Both the position numbers and the translations under genes were made by a program. Below, in pieces: positions 63,901 to 64,000 of a stretch of 64,000 nucleotides of DNA (its first letter is position 1; each line of letters begins with the position of its first letter). The stretch comes from Tethya wilhelma (lineage: Eukaryota; Porifera; Demospongiae; Tethyida; Tethyidae): NCBI GenBank assembly GCA_964030475.1, contig CAXIPT010000003.1, positions 8,410,515-8,474,514 on the forward strand, in the 5' to 3' direction. The notes below the pieces were generated by a model. The model was given only the letters and a program-made list of their open reading frames with translations, was not told the DNA's origin and made no database searches.

Positions 63901-64000
63901 TTGGTTCCTTGATCGCCATGTAAAAGAGGCTGCTTTGGCACACAAACGCCTTGTGGAAGAAGAAGATGTGGAAATCAGGCCAGAAAGAATTCCTTCAGCT
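60914..64000 (+). pseudogene. MULE-derived ZSWIM3-like gene, multi-exon, partial, two stops
   Basis: Exons joined by GT..AG borders with matching phases: 60914-61179, 61239-61347, 61410-61641, 61754-62895, 63032-63239, 63372-63479, 63540-63614, 63672-about 63831, then 63891 to the window edge. Exons 1-2 form a FAR1-type zinc-binding N-terminus (FSSFEELEAKIKAYQ, TCAFGG, CQAGIKI, EEHNHRV). Exon 4 holds a MULE/DDE core (EVLMVDATYKLN, VVSDKDFTE, ERTNNRLESINAK) and a SWIM finger (GSCQCTFWNSMHLPCRHMF). A KKRGRPKG AT-hook lies in exon 8. TGA at 62146-62148 (CGA-to-TGA type) and TAG at 63779-63781 break it. Either a recent pseudogene or sequence errors in a live gene. Confidence 0.8.

Overview
This is a eukaryotic window, most likely from an AT-rich marine invertebrate genome. 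A demosponge such as Amphimedon is my best guess, from the tandem calcium-binding EGF exons, the NIDO domain and the dense MITE load; the sequence alone does not prove it. There are no operons, ribosome binding sites or CRISPR arrays. Introns carry GT..AG borders, microsatellites are common, and there is one 15-N scaffold gap (14966-14980).

The main host gene runs on the minus strand across almost the whole window, from the start codon at 57407-57409 to at least 5345. Four exons (57212-57409, 56851-57141, 45743-45851, 37914-38093) join in compatible phases into a signal peptide plus a full NIDO domain. A phase-1 EGF exon follows (20597-20731), then a long array of 123-bp, phase-1 exons that each encode one cbEGF domain, in clusters at 18.1-19.3 kb, 13.6-16.1 kb and 5.3-6.0 kb. 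Several further array exons have decayed. A 1.63-kb segment of the array appears twice around the N gap, almost certainly because two contig ends overlap and were not merged.

At the right edge, on the plus strand, lies an intron-rich MULE/ZSWIM3-like gene (60914 to beyond 64000). It has at least nine exons, a DDE-type transposase core and a SWIM zinc finger, but two in-frame stops.

The rest is mostly transposable elements, many of them inside introns of the NIDO-EGF gene. They include a full-length Ty3/gypsy retrotransposon (27675-33563) with 147-148-bp LTRs, a CTGG target duplication and a few coding breaks; a degenerate hAT/ZMYM1-like transposase (52589-55110); Crypton-like tyrosine-recombinase remnants (about 3.0-4.45 kb, 24.65-25.9 kb and 48.0-49.4 kb); LINE fragments (1.86-2.94, 4.45-4.99 and 59.85-60.4 kb); a Tc1-like fragment (1029-1517); and many foldback or TIR-bearing non-autonomous elements. 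Three nested insertions can be dated relative to their hosts because intact empty-site paralogues lie in the same window.

The most unusual feature is the density of inverted-repeat DNA: at least two families of 200-300-bp hairpin elements, several 100-700-bp TIR elements and five short-loop palindromes, mostly in one gene's introns.
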